Assembly: GCF_016924655.1 (NCBI RefSeq)
Contig: NZ_JAFFJU010000001.1
Coordinates: 124,001-188,000, forward strand
Origin: Sphingomonas arenae
GTDB lineage: Bacteria; Pseudomonadota; Alphaproteobacteria; Sphingomonadales; Sphingomonadaceae
Direction: 5' to 3'
Length of the DNA: 64,000 bases
The translations under genes were made by a program, and so were the position numbers. Positions 8,268 through 16,793 of this stretch are shown in pieces. The notes below the pieces were generated by a model. That model was not told the origin of the DNA. It ran no database searches and saw nothing but the letters and a program-made list of their open reading frames with translations. The stretch's first letter is position 1. Each line of letters opens with the position of its first letter.

Positions 8268-8307
8268 TTGGGAAATCCCACCAAGCCCGCATGGGAGATT
8301 TCACCAA
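8268..8307 (-). promoter_or_regulatory. Candidate enhancer-binding (PspF-type) tandem sites
   Basis: Two related units, TTGGGAAATCCCACCAA (8268-8284) and ATGGGAGATTTCACCAA (8291-8307), are spaced 23 bp apart and lie 60-110 bp upstream of the -24/-12 element. Two helical turns of spacing upstream of a sigma-54 promoter is what an enhancer-binding activator needs. PspF itself is not in this window, so the binder is inferred. Confidence 0.5.
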
Positions 8308-8378
8308 TCGACCGTTGCGGAACCTGATTGCGCGTTCAGGCGCTTTGAGCGCGAAGTATCGAAGGAAAGGACTCTGTT

Positions 8379-8615
8379 ATGCTCGGCAAGATTGCGGGCG
8401 CCTTCATCGGCAACAAGATGGCTGGCCGGAACGACGGCCTGCGCGGAGCCCTGTTGGGCGCGGCAGGAGCGCACGTGGCCCGGCGCGGACTTGGCGGCCT
8501 CGGCGGAATGCTGGCCCTCGGCTATGGCGCGAAGAAGCTCTACGACTGGAACCGCTCGCGCCGGACTCGCCCGAGCTACCCGTCCGAGGCGACCCCTGGC
8601 GGCCGCCGAATATAA
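8379..8615 (+). CDS. Small glycine-rich hypothetical protein
   Basis: A 78-residue protein (MLGKIAGAFIGNKMAGRNDG...) with a Gly/Ala-rich amphipathic or membrane-associated middle (GALLGAAGAHVARRGLGGLGGMLALGYGAKKLYDW) and a basic C-terminal tail. It is preceded by an AAAGGA ribosome site. It is divergent from the psp operon and convergent with the DUF3297 gene. It has no recognised domain; glycine-zipper character suggests membrane association. Confidence 0.55.
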   Translation: MLGKIAGAFIGNKMAGRNDGLRGALLGAAGAHVARRGLGGLGGMLALGYGAKKLYDWNRSRRTRPSYPSEATPGGRRI

Positions 8616-8618
8616 CCC

Positions 8619-8906
8619 TTACTGGTCTTCCTGACCCGCGGTGCCGGCGTCCTCGCTCCCCGAGGCGCCGGCATCTTCGTAATAGGGCTCGACCGTGCCC
8701 TTCAGCTTGACGGTCATCGGATTGCCGAACCGGTCCCGGCTCCGCCCTGCGGCGACGCGAATCCAGCCCTCCGACACGCTATATTCCTCGACGTTGGTCT
8801 TCTCAGAGCCATTGAAGCGGATACCCACCCCCCGCTTTAGCAACTCCGCATCGAAATGCGGGCTGCGCGGGTCGAGCGAAAGGCGGTCTGGAGGCGTATC
8901 GGACAT
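8619..8906 (-). CDS. DUF3297 family protein
   Basis: A 95-residue acidic protein with the DUF3297 core: DRLSLDPRSPHFDAELLKRGVGIRFNG, KTNVEEYSVSEGWIRV and RDRFGNPMTVKLKGTVEPYY. It has no signal peptide. The family is common in proteobacteria and often mis-annotated as glutathione peroxidase; its function is unknown. The acidic C-terminal tail (SEDAGTAGQEDQ) is variable. Confidence 0.85.
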   Translation of the reverse strand: MSDTPPDRLSLDPRSPHFDAELLKRGVGIRFNGSEKTNVEEYSVSEGWIRVAAGRSRDRFGNPMTVKLKGTVEPYYEDAGASGSEDAGTAGQEDQ

Positions 8907-8984
8907 GGCCAGCGCCCTAGCGCCGCGCGCGAGCGACGGTCAACCGTTGCCGCCCGGCGTCACCCGCACTAAGCGACTTTCCCG

Positions 8985-10256
8985 ATGAGTGATGCTGACC
9001 CCAACTCGCGCCGCAACGCACCCGCGCTGGCGCTCCACGTCCCGGAGCCGCCGTACCGGCCTGGCGACGAACCGGACTTTTCCTCCATTGTCGTCCCGAA
9101 GGCCGGTGAAGCTCCGAGGCCGGACACGGCGGCCCACCCGCGCGAGACCTTTCCGCTCACCGACCACCTCGTCCGGGTGCTAGACGACGAGGGCCGCGCG
9201 GTCGGCCCGTGGGACCCCAAGGTCGATCCCGACACGCTGCGCAAGATGCTGCGCGACATGGTCACCGTGCGCGTGTTCGACGACCGCATGTACCGCGCCC
9301 AGCGGCAGGGGAAGACCAGCTTCTACATGAAGTGCACCGGCGAGGAGGCGATCGCCGTCGCCACCGCCGCCGCCATGCACCGCGACGACATGCACTTCCC
9401 GACCTATCGCCAGCAGGGCCTACTCGTCAGCCGCGGCTACCCGCTGGTGAAGATGATGTGCCAGATCTACTCCAACCCCGGCGATCACATGAAGGGGCGT
9501 CAGCTGCCCATCATGTATTCGGACAAGGAGCACGGCTTCTTCTCCATTTCGGGCAATCTCGGCACGCAATATCCGCAGGCGGTCGGCTGGGCGATGGCCA
9601 GCGCGATCAAGGAGGATAGCCGGATTGCCATGGGCTGGATCGGCGACGGCGCGACGGCGGAGGGCGACTTCCACTCGGCGATGACCTTCGCCACGGTCTA
9701 CAACGCGCCGGTGATTCTCGCCGTGGTCAACAACCAGTGGGCGATCTCCAGCTTCAGCGGCATCGCGGGCGCCGAACGCGCCACCTTCGCCGCGCGGGCA
9801 GTCGGCTACGGCATGGCTGGGCTGCGGGTGGACGGGAATGACGCACTGGCCGTCTATGCCGCCGTGCAGTGGGCGTCGGAGCGGGCGCGCTCCAACAACG
9901 GCCCGACGCTGATCGAGTTCTTCACCTACCGCGCCGAGGGGCACTCCACCTCCGACGATCCGACCGGCTATCGCCCCGCGGGTGAGGCGCAGGCCTGGCC
10001 GCTTGGCGATCCGATTGCCCGTTTGAAGCAGCACCTCGTCGCGCTGGGCGAGTGGGACGACGAGCGCCACGACGCGCTGGTCAAGGAAGCGGACGCGGAG
10101 GTTCGCGCCGCTCAGAAGGAAGCCGAGAAACTCGGCATCCTCCCCGAGCAGGGCCGGAGCAACATCGAGAGCATGTTCGACGACGTCTATGCCGAGCTGC
10201 CGTGGAACCTGCAGGAACAGCGGGCCGCGTGCCTCAAGGAAGCGGGGCACGATTGA
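8985..10256 (+). CDS. bkdA1: Branched-chain 2-oxoacid dehydrogenase E1 alpha subunit
   Basis: A 423-residue thiamine-diphosphate enzyme subunit that decarboxylates branched-chain 2-oxoacids from Val/Leu/Ile. The TPP motif begins GDGATAEGDFHSA (about residue 223) and ends in VVNN. The phosphorylation-loop equivalent YRAEGHSTSDDPTGYR is near 320. The proline-rich N-terminal 60 residues (PEPPYRPGDEPDFS) are typical of the bkd rather than pyruvate branch. It is first of a three-gene operon with one-base stop/start overlaps to E1 beta and E2. No dedicated E3 (lpd) lies in the window. Confidence 0.92.
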   Translation: MSDADPNSRRNAPALALHVPEPPYRPGDEPDFSSIVVPKAGEAPRPDTAAHPRETFPLTDHLVRVLDDEGRAVGPWDPKVDPDTLRKMLRDMVTVRVFDDRMYRAQRQGKTSFYMKCTGEEAIAVATAAAMHRDDMHFPTYRQQGLLVSRGYPLVKMMCQIYSNPGDHMKGRQLPIMYSDKEHGFFSISGNLGTQYPQAVGWAMASAIKEDSRIAMGWIGDGATAEGDFHSAMTFATVYNAPVILAVVNNQWAISSFSGIAGAERATFAARAVGYGMAGLRVDGNDALAVYAAVQWASERARSNNGPTLIEFFTYRAEGHSTSDDPTGYRPAGEAQAWPLGDPIARLKQHLVALGEWDDERHDALVKEADAEVRAAQKEAEKLGILPEQGRSNIESMFDDVYAELPWNLQEQRAACLKEAGHD

Positions 10257-11269
10257 TGGCCGTCATGAACATGATCCAGGCCATCAACTCGGCTCACAAG
10301 GTGATGATGGCGCGGGACCCGGACGTAGTCGTGTTCGGCGAGGACGTCGGCTACTTCGGCGGCGTGTTCCGCGCGACGGAAGGCCTGCAGCGCGAATTCG
10401 GAAAGACCCGCTGCTTCGACGCGCCGATCAGCGAGGGTGGGATCGTCGGCACGGCCGTGGGCATGGCAGCCTACGGCCTGAAGCCGGTGATCGAGATCCA
10501 GTTCGCCGACTACATCTACCCCGGCTACGACCAGATCGTCTCCGAAGTCGCCCGCATGCGTTATCGCACCGCGGCGGAGTGGACGATGCCAATGGTCATC
10601 CGCACGCCCTACGGCGGCGGCATCTTTGGCGGCCAGACTCACTCGCAAAGCCCCGAGGCGCTGTTCACCCATGTCGCGGGGTTGAAGGTGGTCGTCCCCT
10701 CCACGCCCTACGACGCCAAGGGCCTGCTGATCGCGGCAATCGAGGACCCCGATCCGGTCGTCTTCTTCGAGCCCAAGCGCATCTACAACGGCCCATTCGA
10801 CGGTCATCACGACCGCCCGGTCACCCCTTGGGCGAAGCGCGCGGAAGCGGAGGTGCCTGACGGGCACTATACCGTCCCGCTGGGAAAGGCGCAGGTAGTC
10901 CGCCAAGGCGCCGAACTGACCGTGCTCACCTACGGCACGATGGTCCATGTCGCCCTGGCTGCTGTCGAGGAGAATGGCATCGACGCCGAGGTCATCGACT
11001 TGCGCACGCTTGTGCCGCTCGACATGGAGACCATCGAAGCCTCGGTGAAGAAGACCGGCCGCTGCCTCGTCGTGCAGGAAGCGACCCGCACCTCCGGTTT
11101 CGCTTCAGAGCTGGTCACGCTGGTGCAGGAGCGCTGCTTCTATCACCTCGAAGCTCCGGTGGAGCGCGTCACGGGCTGGGACACGCCCTATCCGCACGCA
11201 TACGAATGGGCCTACTTCCCCGGCCCGAAGCGTCTGAAGTTCGCACTAGAAAAGGTCATGGCTGACTGA
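10256..11269 (+). CDS. bkdA2: Branched-chain 2-oxoacid dehydrogenase E1 beta subunit
   Basis: A 337-residue transketolase-family subunit starting at the ATG that overlaps the E1 alpha stop (TGATG). It shows VVFGEDVGYFGGVFRATEGL, EIQFADYIYPGYDQIVSE, RTPYGGGIFGGQTHSQSPEALF and EPKRIYNGPF, all conserved in E1 beta of branched-chain dehydrogenases. It forms the alpha2beta2 E1 with the gene before and passes the acyl group to E2 encoded directly after, again with a one-base overlap. Confidence 0.93.
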   Translation: MAVMNMIQAINSAHKVMMARDPDVVVFGEDVGYFGGVFRATEGLQREFGKTRCFDAPISEGGIVGTAVGMAAYGLKPVIEIQFADYIYPGYDQIVSEVARMRYRTAAEWTMPMVIRTPYGGGIFGGQTHSQSPEALFTHVAGLKVVVPSTPYDAKGLLIAAIEDPDPVVFFEPKRIYNGPFDGHHDRPVTPWAKRAEAEVPDGHYTVPLGKAQVVRQGAELTVLTYGTMVHVALAAVEENGIDAEVIDLRTLVPLDMETIEASVKKTGRCLVVQEATRTSGFASELVTLVQERCFYHLEAPVERVTGWDTPYPHAYEWAYFPGPKRLKFALEKVMAD

Positions 11270-12621
11270 TGGCTACGTACCAGTTCAAGCTCCCTGATAT
11301 CGGTGAAGGCATCGCCGAGGCCGAGATCGTCGCCTGGCACGTCAAGGTCGGTGACCGGGTCGAGGAAGACCAGCAGCTCGCCGACATGATGACCGACAAG
11401 GCGACCGTGGAGATGGAATCGCCGGTTGCAGGTACCGTGAAGAGCCTTGCGGGCGAGGTCGGCGACCAGGTCGCGATCGGATCCGTGCTCGTGGAGATCG
11501 AGACGGATGCGGACGTCGGCGCCGACACCCCGATTGCTTCGCAGGAAGGCACCGAGACACGCTTCGATGGTGAGCGGGTTGACAGTGTCGCGATGGGTGA
11601 TGGCGCCGTGGCCCCGACGCCGGCGCAGGAAGAGGCGCTGCCGGCGCTAACCGTGGCTGAAGCCTCCGCTCCTTCCGAGCGACAGGCGCAGCCTGAAGTC
11701 GAGGCGCGTTCACCAGTGCAGCCGGCGGAAGAACGCCCTTCGACTGCGCTCGGGACGAGCGAGACTCACGCGCACGTTCTCGCGTCTCCCGCCGTTCGCC
11801 AGCGCGCCCGCGATCTCGGCATCGATCTGGCGCAGGTCCGTACTGCAAGCGACCGCGTTCGCCACTCGGACCTCGACGCCTACCTGCTCTACAACGGTGG
11901 CCAGCTGTCCACCCGTGGCGCCGCGCCGCGACAGGACGAGCAGATCAAAGTGGTCGGCCTGCGCCGCAAGATCGCGGAGAACATGCAGGAAGCGAAGCGG
12001 CGGATCCCGCACTTCGCGCTCGTGGAAGAGTTCGACGTCACTGCGCTGGAAGATGCGCGGGCGATGATGAACCGCGATCGCGGCTCCAACCCGAAGCTGA
12101 CTCTCCTGCCGTTCCTGATCACTGCCCTGACCCGCGCGTTGGCGGAATGGCCGATGATCAACGCGACCTACGATGACGAGGCGAATGTCGTCACCCGCCA
12201 TGGCGCGGTCCACATGGGCATGGCCGCGCAGACCCCGTCCGGACTGATGGTACCAGTGATCCGCAACGCCGAGCGGCTGTCCATCTGGCAGCTCGCGTCG
12301 GAAATCGCCCGCCTGTCCGACGCCGCCAAGACCGGTAAGGCCACGCGCGAAGAGCTCTCCGGCCCGACCTTCACCATTTCGAGCCTCGGGCCGATGGGTG
12401 GCATCGCGTCCACCCCGGTGATCAGTCCGCCGCAGGTGGCGACCATCGCCGTCAACAAGGTCGAGGAGAAGGTCGTCCCGCTGAACGGCGAGCTGGAAAT
12501 CCGCAAGCGGATGAACCTCTCGCTCTCCTGCGATCACCGGGTGGTGGATGGATGGGACGCGGCGAGCTTCCTCCAGGCGCTGAGGCCCCTGATCGAAAAC
12601 CCGCTGCGCCTTCTCGCTTAA
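11269..12621 (+). CDS. bkdB: Branched-chain 2-oxoacid dehydrogenase E2 (dihydrolipoamide acyltransferase)
   Basis: 450 residues in three domains. The lipoyl domain (1-80) has the lipoylated lysine at K44 in MTDKATVEME. A flexible Pro/Glu/Ala linker leads to a peripheral-subunit-binding domain (ASPAVRQRARDLGIDLAQV, about 172-190). The CAT domain from about 225 ends with the catalytic HxxxDG motif in CDHRVVDGWD. It forms the core of the complex with the two E1 genes before it. The downstream neighbour is convergent with a four-base overlap of ends. Confidence 0.93.
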   Translation: MATYQFKLPDIGEGIAEAEIVAWHVKVGDRVEEDQQLADMMTDKATVEMESPVAGTVKSLAGEVGDQVAIGSVLVEIETDADVGADTPIASQEGTETRFDGERVDSVAMGDGAVAPTPAQEEALPALTVAEASAPSERQAQPEVEARSPVQPAEERPSTALGTSETHAHVLASPAVRQRARDLGIDLAQVRTASDRVRHSDLDAYLLYNGGQLSTRGAAPRQDEQIKVVGLRRKIAENMQEAKRRIPHFALVEEFDVTALEDARAMMNRDRGSNPKLTLLPFLITALTRALAEWPMINATYDDEANVVTRHGAVHMGMAAQTPSGLMVPVIRNAERLSIWQLASEIARLSDAAKTGKATREELSGPTFTISSLGPMGGIASTPVISPPQVATIAVNKVEEKVVPLNGELEIRKRMNLSLSCDHRVVDGWDAASFLQALRPLIENPLRLLA

Positions 12622-13103
12622 GGCGCGACGGGCGCCGCTGCCGGAGCGCTGTAGGTCCAACCCCTGATCTTCCAGTTATCGGCTTCCTTTGACATGACGA
12701 ACGTCATGCTGCCGGATGCCGACATCTTCTTGCCGCCTTGCGCGAAGGTCAGGGTCGTCGGCAGAACGATGTAGGCGCCCTTGCCGTCGCTGGCAGCCTG
12801 CAACGGCGTGCCGTGCGCCACCGAGGCGCCGCTTATCCCGGCGGCTTCGGCATATTTCCCGTAGTCGTCCAGCCAGCGCCCGGCCGAGCCGGTGCCCTGC
12901 CAAACATGGGGCGCAAATTCGTCGACGAGCACCGCGTCCGCCGTATGCGCGTCAACAAACGCCTTCGCGTCCCCGGCATTGAACTTGTCCAATATCGCGC
13001 TTATGGCCGCCGCCGCATCGTCCGCCGGAGCGGCCCATGCGGGCGTCGCCAACAGCAAGGAAGCAGGCAACAGCGCTGCAAGCCGCACGTTCGAGCTCAT
13101 CAT
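12618..13103 (-). CDS. Exported SnoaL/DUF4440-like protein
   Basis: 161 residues. A clear Sec signal peptide (VRLAALLPASLLLATPAWA-AP) is followed by a compact domain: ISAILDKFNAGDAKAFVDAHTADAVLVDEF, then beta strands ending in DNWKIRGWTYSAP. This helix-then-beta-sheet layout is the NTF2/SnoaL-like fold (compare DUF4440). Members bind small ligands or are of unknown role. It is predicted periplasmic and is last before the converging bkd operon. Confidence 0.7.
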   Translation of the reverse strand: MMSSNVRLAALLPASLLLATPAWAAPADDAAAAISAILDKFNAGDAKAFVDAHTADAVLVDEFAPHVWQGTGSAGRWLDDYGKYAEAAGISGASVAHGTPLQAASDGKGAYIVLPTTLTFAQGGKKMSASGSMTFVMSKEADNWKIRGWTYSAPAAAPVAP

Positions 13104-13199
13104 GGCATTCCCCCTGGCGTGGCCCGGAACGCCTACAGGCGACGCGCAGGCCGGCGCGGAGCGCGAACTGGCTGCGCCGCTGCCCTTCTTGCGTCAAGG

Positions 13200-13754
13200 T
13201 CAGGCGGCCAGCCGCTCAACCTCGCCGAGCGCGTTCGCGACGGACTGCTGACGCTGCTCAGGCCCGATGGCAATCCCATCCGCAGCGACAAATTCCGGCG
13301 TGATGCCGATAAAGCCGAACGCGCCGGCCAGGTAGGTCTCAAGGTGCTCGAGGCCAGCCGCCGGCGAGTCGCCGCGGTAAAAGCCGCCGCGGCTGAGCGC
13401 CACGATGACGCGCTTGCCCGCGGCAAGCCCCTCGACGCTTCCATCCTCGCGGTAGCGGAAGGTCCGCCCGGCGACGAGGATGCGATCGAGCCAGGCCTTG
13501 AGCTGGCTCGGCAACGTGAAGTTGTACATCGGCGCGCCGATCACCAACGCGTCGGCCGCCAGGAACTCGTCCAGCACGCTGCTGTCGGCGAAAGCGCCCA
13601 GCGTGAGATGATCGAGCGGGTCGGCGACGAGATCGCGGTGAATTATCGACGCGTGCTCACGTCCGGCGGACAGCTGCTCGACGATCCGGCGGGTCAGCAC
13701 CCGGCTCACGCTGTTCTCGCCGGTGATCGAGCTGTCGATGTGAAGGATGGTCAT
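13200..13754 (-). CDS. azoR: FMN-dependent NADH-azoreductase
   Basis: A 184-residue flavodoxin-fold protein starting at the ATG at 13754 ([20 protein letters not shown], with the FMN phosphate-binding [10 protein letters not shown]). Other hallmarks are [26 protein letters not shown] (FMN/substrate region), [20 protein letters not shown] and SRGG. AzoR-type enzymes reduce azo compounds and quinones with NADH. The divergently transcribed HxlR regulator next door is the usual partner. Slightly shorter than the roughly 200-residue family average. Confidence 0.88.
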   Translation of the reverse strand: MTILHIDSSITGENSVSRVLTRRIVEQLSAGREHASIIHRDLVADPLDHLTLGAFADSSVLDEFLAADALVIGAPMYNFTLPSQLKAWLDRILVAGRTFRYREDGSVEGLAAGKRVIVALSRGGFYRGDSPAAGLEHLETYLAGAFGFIGITPEFVAADGIAIGPEQRQQSVANALGEVERLAA

Positions 13755-13778
13755 GCCCGTGCCTTTCTGGTATTGCTT

Positions 13779-13803
13779 TGTAACCAAGGCACCCGATGTA
13801 ACC
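13779..13803. promoter_or_regulatory. Candidate HxlR operator between azoR and its regulator
   Basis: TGTAACC occurs twice as a direct repeat (13779-13785 and 13797-13803), 18 bp apart, in the 80-bp divergent azoR/hxlR promoter region. Short GTAAC-containing repeats are typical for HxlR-family autoregulatory sites. The assignment is by position and pattern only. Confidence 0.45.
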
Positions 13804-13834
13804 GTCACGAAATCGGGCACAAGAAGGCACAGAA

Positions 13835-14227
13835 ATGTTGGAAGACCACACGCTTGATACCGACCTGCGGCTCAGCCTCGAATCAGCCGGCTGCCGCAAC
13901 GTTTCCCCCGTGCTCAGCCGGGTCGGCGACAAGTGGAGCGTGCTGATCGTGATGATCCTCGCGACCGGGCCGCACCGCTTCAACGAGCTCAAGCGCCGGA
14001 TCGACGGCATCTCGCAGCGCATGTTGACGCTGACCCTGCGCGGCCTCGAACGCGATGGCCTAGTCAGTAGGACTGTGGAAGCGACGATCCCGCCCAAGGT
14101 GACATACGAGCTGACGGAGCTTGGCCAGTCCCTGACCGAGCCTGTCCAGGCACTTGGACACTGGGCGATCCAGCACATCGCCTGCATTCGCGCCGCCCAG
14201 CAACGCTTCGACGCGCGAGAAGGCTGA
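13835..14227 (+). CDS. HxlR-family winged-helix transcriptional regulator
   Basis: 130 residues with the HxlR domain: a conserved N-terminal cysteine ([20 protein letters not shown]), a winged helix containing [31 protein letters not shown], and the wing [17 protein letters not shown] segment. Such regulators sense quinones or electrophiles through the cysteine and control a divergently oriented oxidoreductase, here the azoreductase. Confidence 0.88.
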   Translation: MLEDHTLDTDLRLSLESAGCRNVSPVLSRVGDKWSVLIVMILATGPHRFNELKRRIDGISQRMLTLTLRGLERDGLVSRTVEATIPPKVTYELTELGQSLTEPVQALGHWAIQHIACIRAAQQRFDAREG

Positions 14228-14330
14228 CCTCGGCCTGCCCCAGTCTGAAACAGGGTTCCGTCAGGGGCCGGAATCGAAGTTGACGCGCGCTCCTCCACGT
14301 ACCTAATCACCGCTCATCTGCGGGGGCGGC

Positions 14331-15332
14331 ATGGGTAAGCGTTCAACGAGCATGGGGGCCGGCGTGGACGCCTTTCGCGTCCTCCTGATGCTCCCGATCA
14401 TCCTCGCGCATTCGTGGCATTTCGCGGGGCCGGTGAATCCGGGGCTCGAATCCTATCTGCCTCTGATGGCCGGCCATGCGGCGGTGCCCTTCTTCTTTCT
14501 AGCGAGCGGCTCCCTGCTGCGCTGGCAGGAAGGAGAGGTGTTCGCAGTCCCACGCTGGCTCCTGCGCAAGCTCCTTCCGCTCTTCCTGGTCTGGATCGCC
14601 GTCTACGTGGCGGCTGCGTGGCTTGCCGGGCGGGGCTCTTTACTTCAGCTCGTCGGAACCATTGATGAAGGTGGGCCCACTCGGCACCTGTGGTTCCTTC
14701 CTGCCCTGGGCTTCGCGCTATCCCTTGTGGCCGTCTCACTTCGCCTGCTCGGCCGGCATCGCACCTGGGCGATTGTCCTGACCATGGCGCTCATCGGACT
14801 CTTTCAAGGCGGCTATCAGCTGTTCCTCGGCCTTGCCGGTCACTGGCTGCGCTGCGCTTTTCTGACCGCACCCCTGTTCGTGATGATCGGCGTCGAAGTC
14901 GCGAGCCGGCCCGTCACCGTCCGTCCCATGGTGGCTGCAAGCGCGGCCGTGCTGTTCTACATGCTCCAGGTTGCGGACGACGTGCTGATCGCCAGCGCTC
15001 CGGCCCACGTTCCGCACGAGCACCCCACGGTCACCCTCGCTACCATCCCGTACGCCTTCGCCCTGTTCCTCCTGGCCCGGTCGCTGTCGGGCGGAGCCAT
15101 ACTGGACAGGCTCGCTGCACTCCGTCGGTTCAACGTCACGATCTACTGTATGAACCCGCTGATCCTTCTCGCCATACAGCCGCTGATCCCTTTCCGCGGA
15201 CTGGCAGTCGCGTTCGGCCTGACGCTCTTCGTGCTCGTCAGCTGCATCGGAATTTCTCAACTGTGGACGCGGGTGCAGTCCCGCGCGAAAAAGCGGGCGG
15301 GATCGGGCGAGCGCCTCGCCCACGCGGCTTAG
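14331..15332 (+). CDS. Acyltransferase 3 family membrane protein
   Basis: A 333-residue polytopic protein with about ten membrane helices. The acyltransferase-3 hallmarks are an early FRVLLMLPIILAHSWHF (the catalytic-type His in helix 1), AAVPFFFLASGSLL, and a conserved WFLPALGFAL element. Family members O-acylate cell-surface carbohydrates or peptidoglycan. It stands alone here without glycan genes, so the substrate cannot be inferred. Confidence 0.8.
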   Translation: MGKRSTSMGAGVDAFRVLLMLPIILAHSWHFAGPVNPGLESYLPLMAGHAAVPFFFLASGSLLRWQEGEVFAVPRWLLRKLLPLFLVWIAVYVAAAWLAGRGSLLQLVGTIDEGGPTRHLWFLPALGFALSLVAVSLRLLGRHRTWAIVLTMALIGLFQGGYQLFLGLAGHWLRCAFLTAPLFVMIGVEVASRPVTVRPMVAASAAVLFYMLQVADDVLIASAPAHVPHEHPTVTLATIPYAFALFLLARSLSGGAILDRLAALRRFNVTIYCMNPLILLAIQPLIPFRGLAVAFGLTLFVLVSCIGISQLWTRVQSRAKKRAGSGERLAHAA

Positions 15333-15387
15333 GACCGGAGCGGCTGTAGGCATCTCCTTAACTTCACCCGCGTAATCCGCTCGCCTC

Positions 15388-16746
15388 ATGTTCCATCAGG
15401 CGATCTCCGTTCCGCAGCAAACGGTCTCTCTGCCCGAGGTCGTTGCAGCGTTCAGCTATGCGCTGGACCTCACCGAGGGGCAGCCGGCCGGCCATTGCGT
15501 GCGCTCCTGCTGGATCGGAAGCCAGGTCGGACGGGCACTCGGCCTTCCCGCCGTGGAGCTGAATGACCTCTGCTACACGCTGCTCCTCAAGGATCTCGGC
15601 TGCAGCAGCAATGCGGCTCGCATCTGCGAGCTCTACGAAGTCGACGAGCGGCAGTTCAAGCGAGGCTACAAGACCGTCGGGACAAGCCTTGCCGCGACCT
15701 TGTACTTCGTGCTCAGCCGAACCGCCCGGGGCAAGCCCCTGCCACGCCGCGCCGCAGCCATCGGCAACATCCTGCGCAATGGGGACCAGATCGCGCAGGA
15801 GCTGATCGTCTCCCGCTGCACGCGAGGATCCGAAATCGCGCGCTCACTCCGCTTCTCTGGGGCGGTGTGCGAGGGCATCTACCGGCTGGACGAGCATTGG
15901 GATGGCTCTGGCCGTCCGGGTCGGCTCCGCGGAGAGGCGATCCCCCTGTTCTCGCGCATCGCCCTTCTGTCGCAGGTTGCAGACGTCTTCCACACGCACG
16001 CGGGTCGTGAAGCCGCCATGGACGAAGTCCGACGGCGCTCCGGGAGCTGGCTCGATCCGCAGCTGGTCAGGGCCTTCGAGTCCGTCGTCCGTGCGGACAG
16101 CTTTTGGCAGACACTCCGCTCACCGATGGTCGAAGCGCGCGTAGTGCGGATGCTTGCTTCAGGCGACGCCATCCCCGTGGAGGACGGCTACCTTGATGCC
16201 ATCGCCGCCGCTTTCGGGCAGGTCATCGATGCCAAGAGCCCGTACACGGCGGGCCACTCCGAACGGGTCGGCATTATGGCCGAACGTATCGGCCGCCGTG
16301 TCGGCTTTTCCGCAGATCGGGTAAGGCTGCTCCGCCGCGCCGCCCTGCTGCACGACATCGGCAAGCTCGGCGTGTCCAGCGCGATCCTCGAGAAACCTGG
16401 CGGACTCGACGAGCGCGAGTGGATCGAGATGCGCAACCATGCCGCACACACTCGCGCCATCCTTGCCCATATCGGCGCCTTGTCCGGTCTCGCCGACATC
16501 GCCGCCGCTCATCATGAGCGGCTGGACGGAACGGGATATCCTCTCGGCCTCGCTCAGGCGCAAATCGCGCAGGAAACCCGGATCATCACGACGTGCGACT
16601 TCTACGACGCGCTGACGTCCGATCGGCCCTACCGCGCGGCCATGCCGGTCGACCAGGCGCTCGCCATCATGGATCGCGAAGCGGGCAAGGCCATCGACCC
16701 GGCTTGTCTCGCCGCGCTGAAGAGCACGGTGCAGCAGCCTGACTAG
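15388..16746 (+). CDS. HD-GYP domain protein, putative c-di-GMP phosphodiesterase
   Basis: 452 residues. An N-terminal degenerate HD-like region (GHCVRSCWIGSQVGRALGL, LLLKDLGCSSNAARICELY) is followed from about residue 270 by a full HD-GYP domain: HSERVGIMAERIGRRVG, the metal-binding LLHDIGKLGV, HAAHTRAIL, and HHERLDGTGYP. Retained HD and GYP residues predict phosphodiesterase activity on c-di-GMP. It lacks membrane or receiver domains, so the input would come through the N-terminal half. Its position next to the transketolase-like gene is not obviously functional. Confidence 0.88.
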   Translation: MFHQAISVPQQTVSLPEVVAAFSYALDLTEGQPAGHCVRSCWIGSQVGRALGLPAVELNDLCYTLLLKDLGCSSNAARICELYEVDERQFKRGYKTVGTSLAATLYFVLSRTARGKPLPRRAAAIGNILRNGDQIAQELIVSRCTRGSEIARSLRFSGAVCEGIYRLDEHWDGSGRPGRLRGEAIPLFSRIALLSQVADVFHTHAGREAAMDEVRRRSGSWLDPQLVRAFESVVRADSFWQTLRSPMVEARVVRMLASGDAIPVEDGYLDAIAAAFGQVIDAKSPYTAGHSERVGIMAERIGRRVGFSADRVRLLRRAALLHDIGKLGVSSAILEKPGGLDEREWIEMRNHAAHTRAILAHIGALSGLADIAAAHHERLDGTGYPLGLAQAQIAQETRIITTCDFYDALTSDRPYRAAMPVDQALAIMDREAGKAIDPACLAALKSTVQQPD

Positions 16747-16793
16747 GCATCAGGTGGGGTGACGCGCGTGCTCGCAGGCATTAGGCGCTGCGC

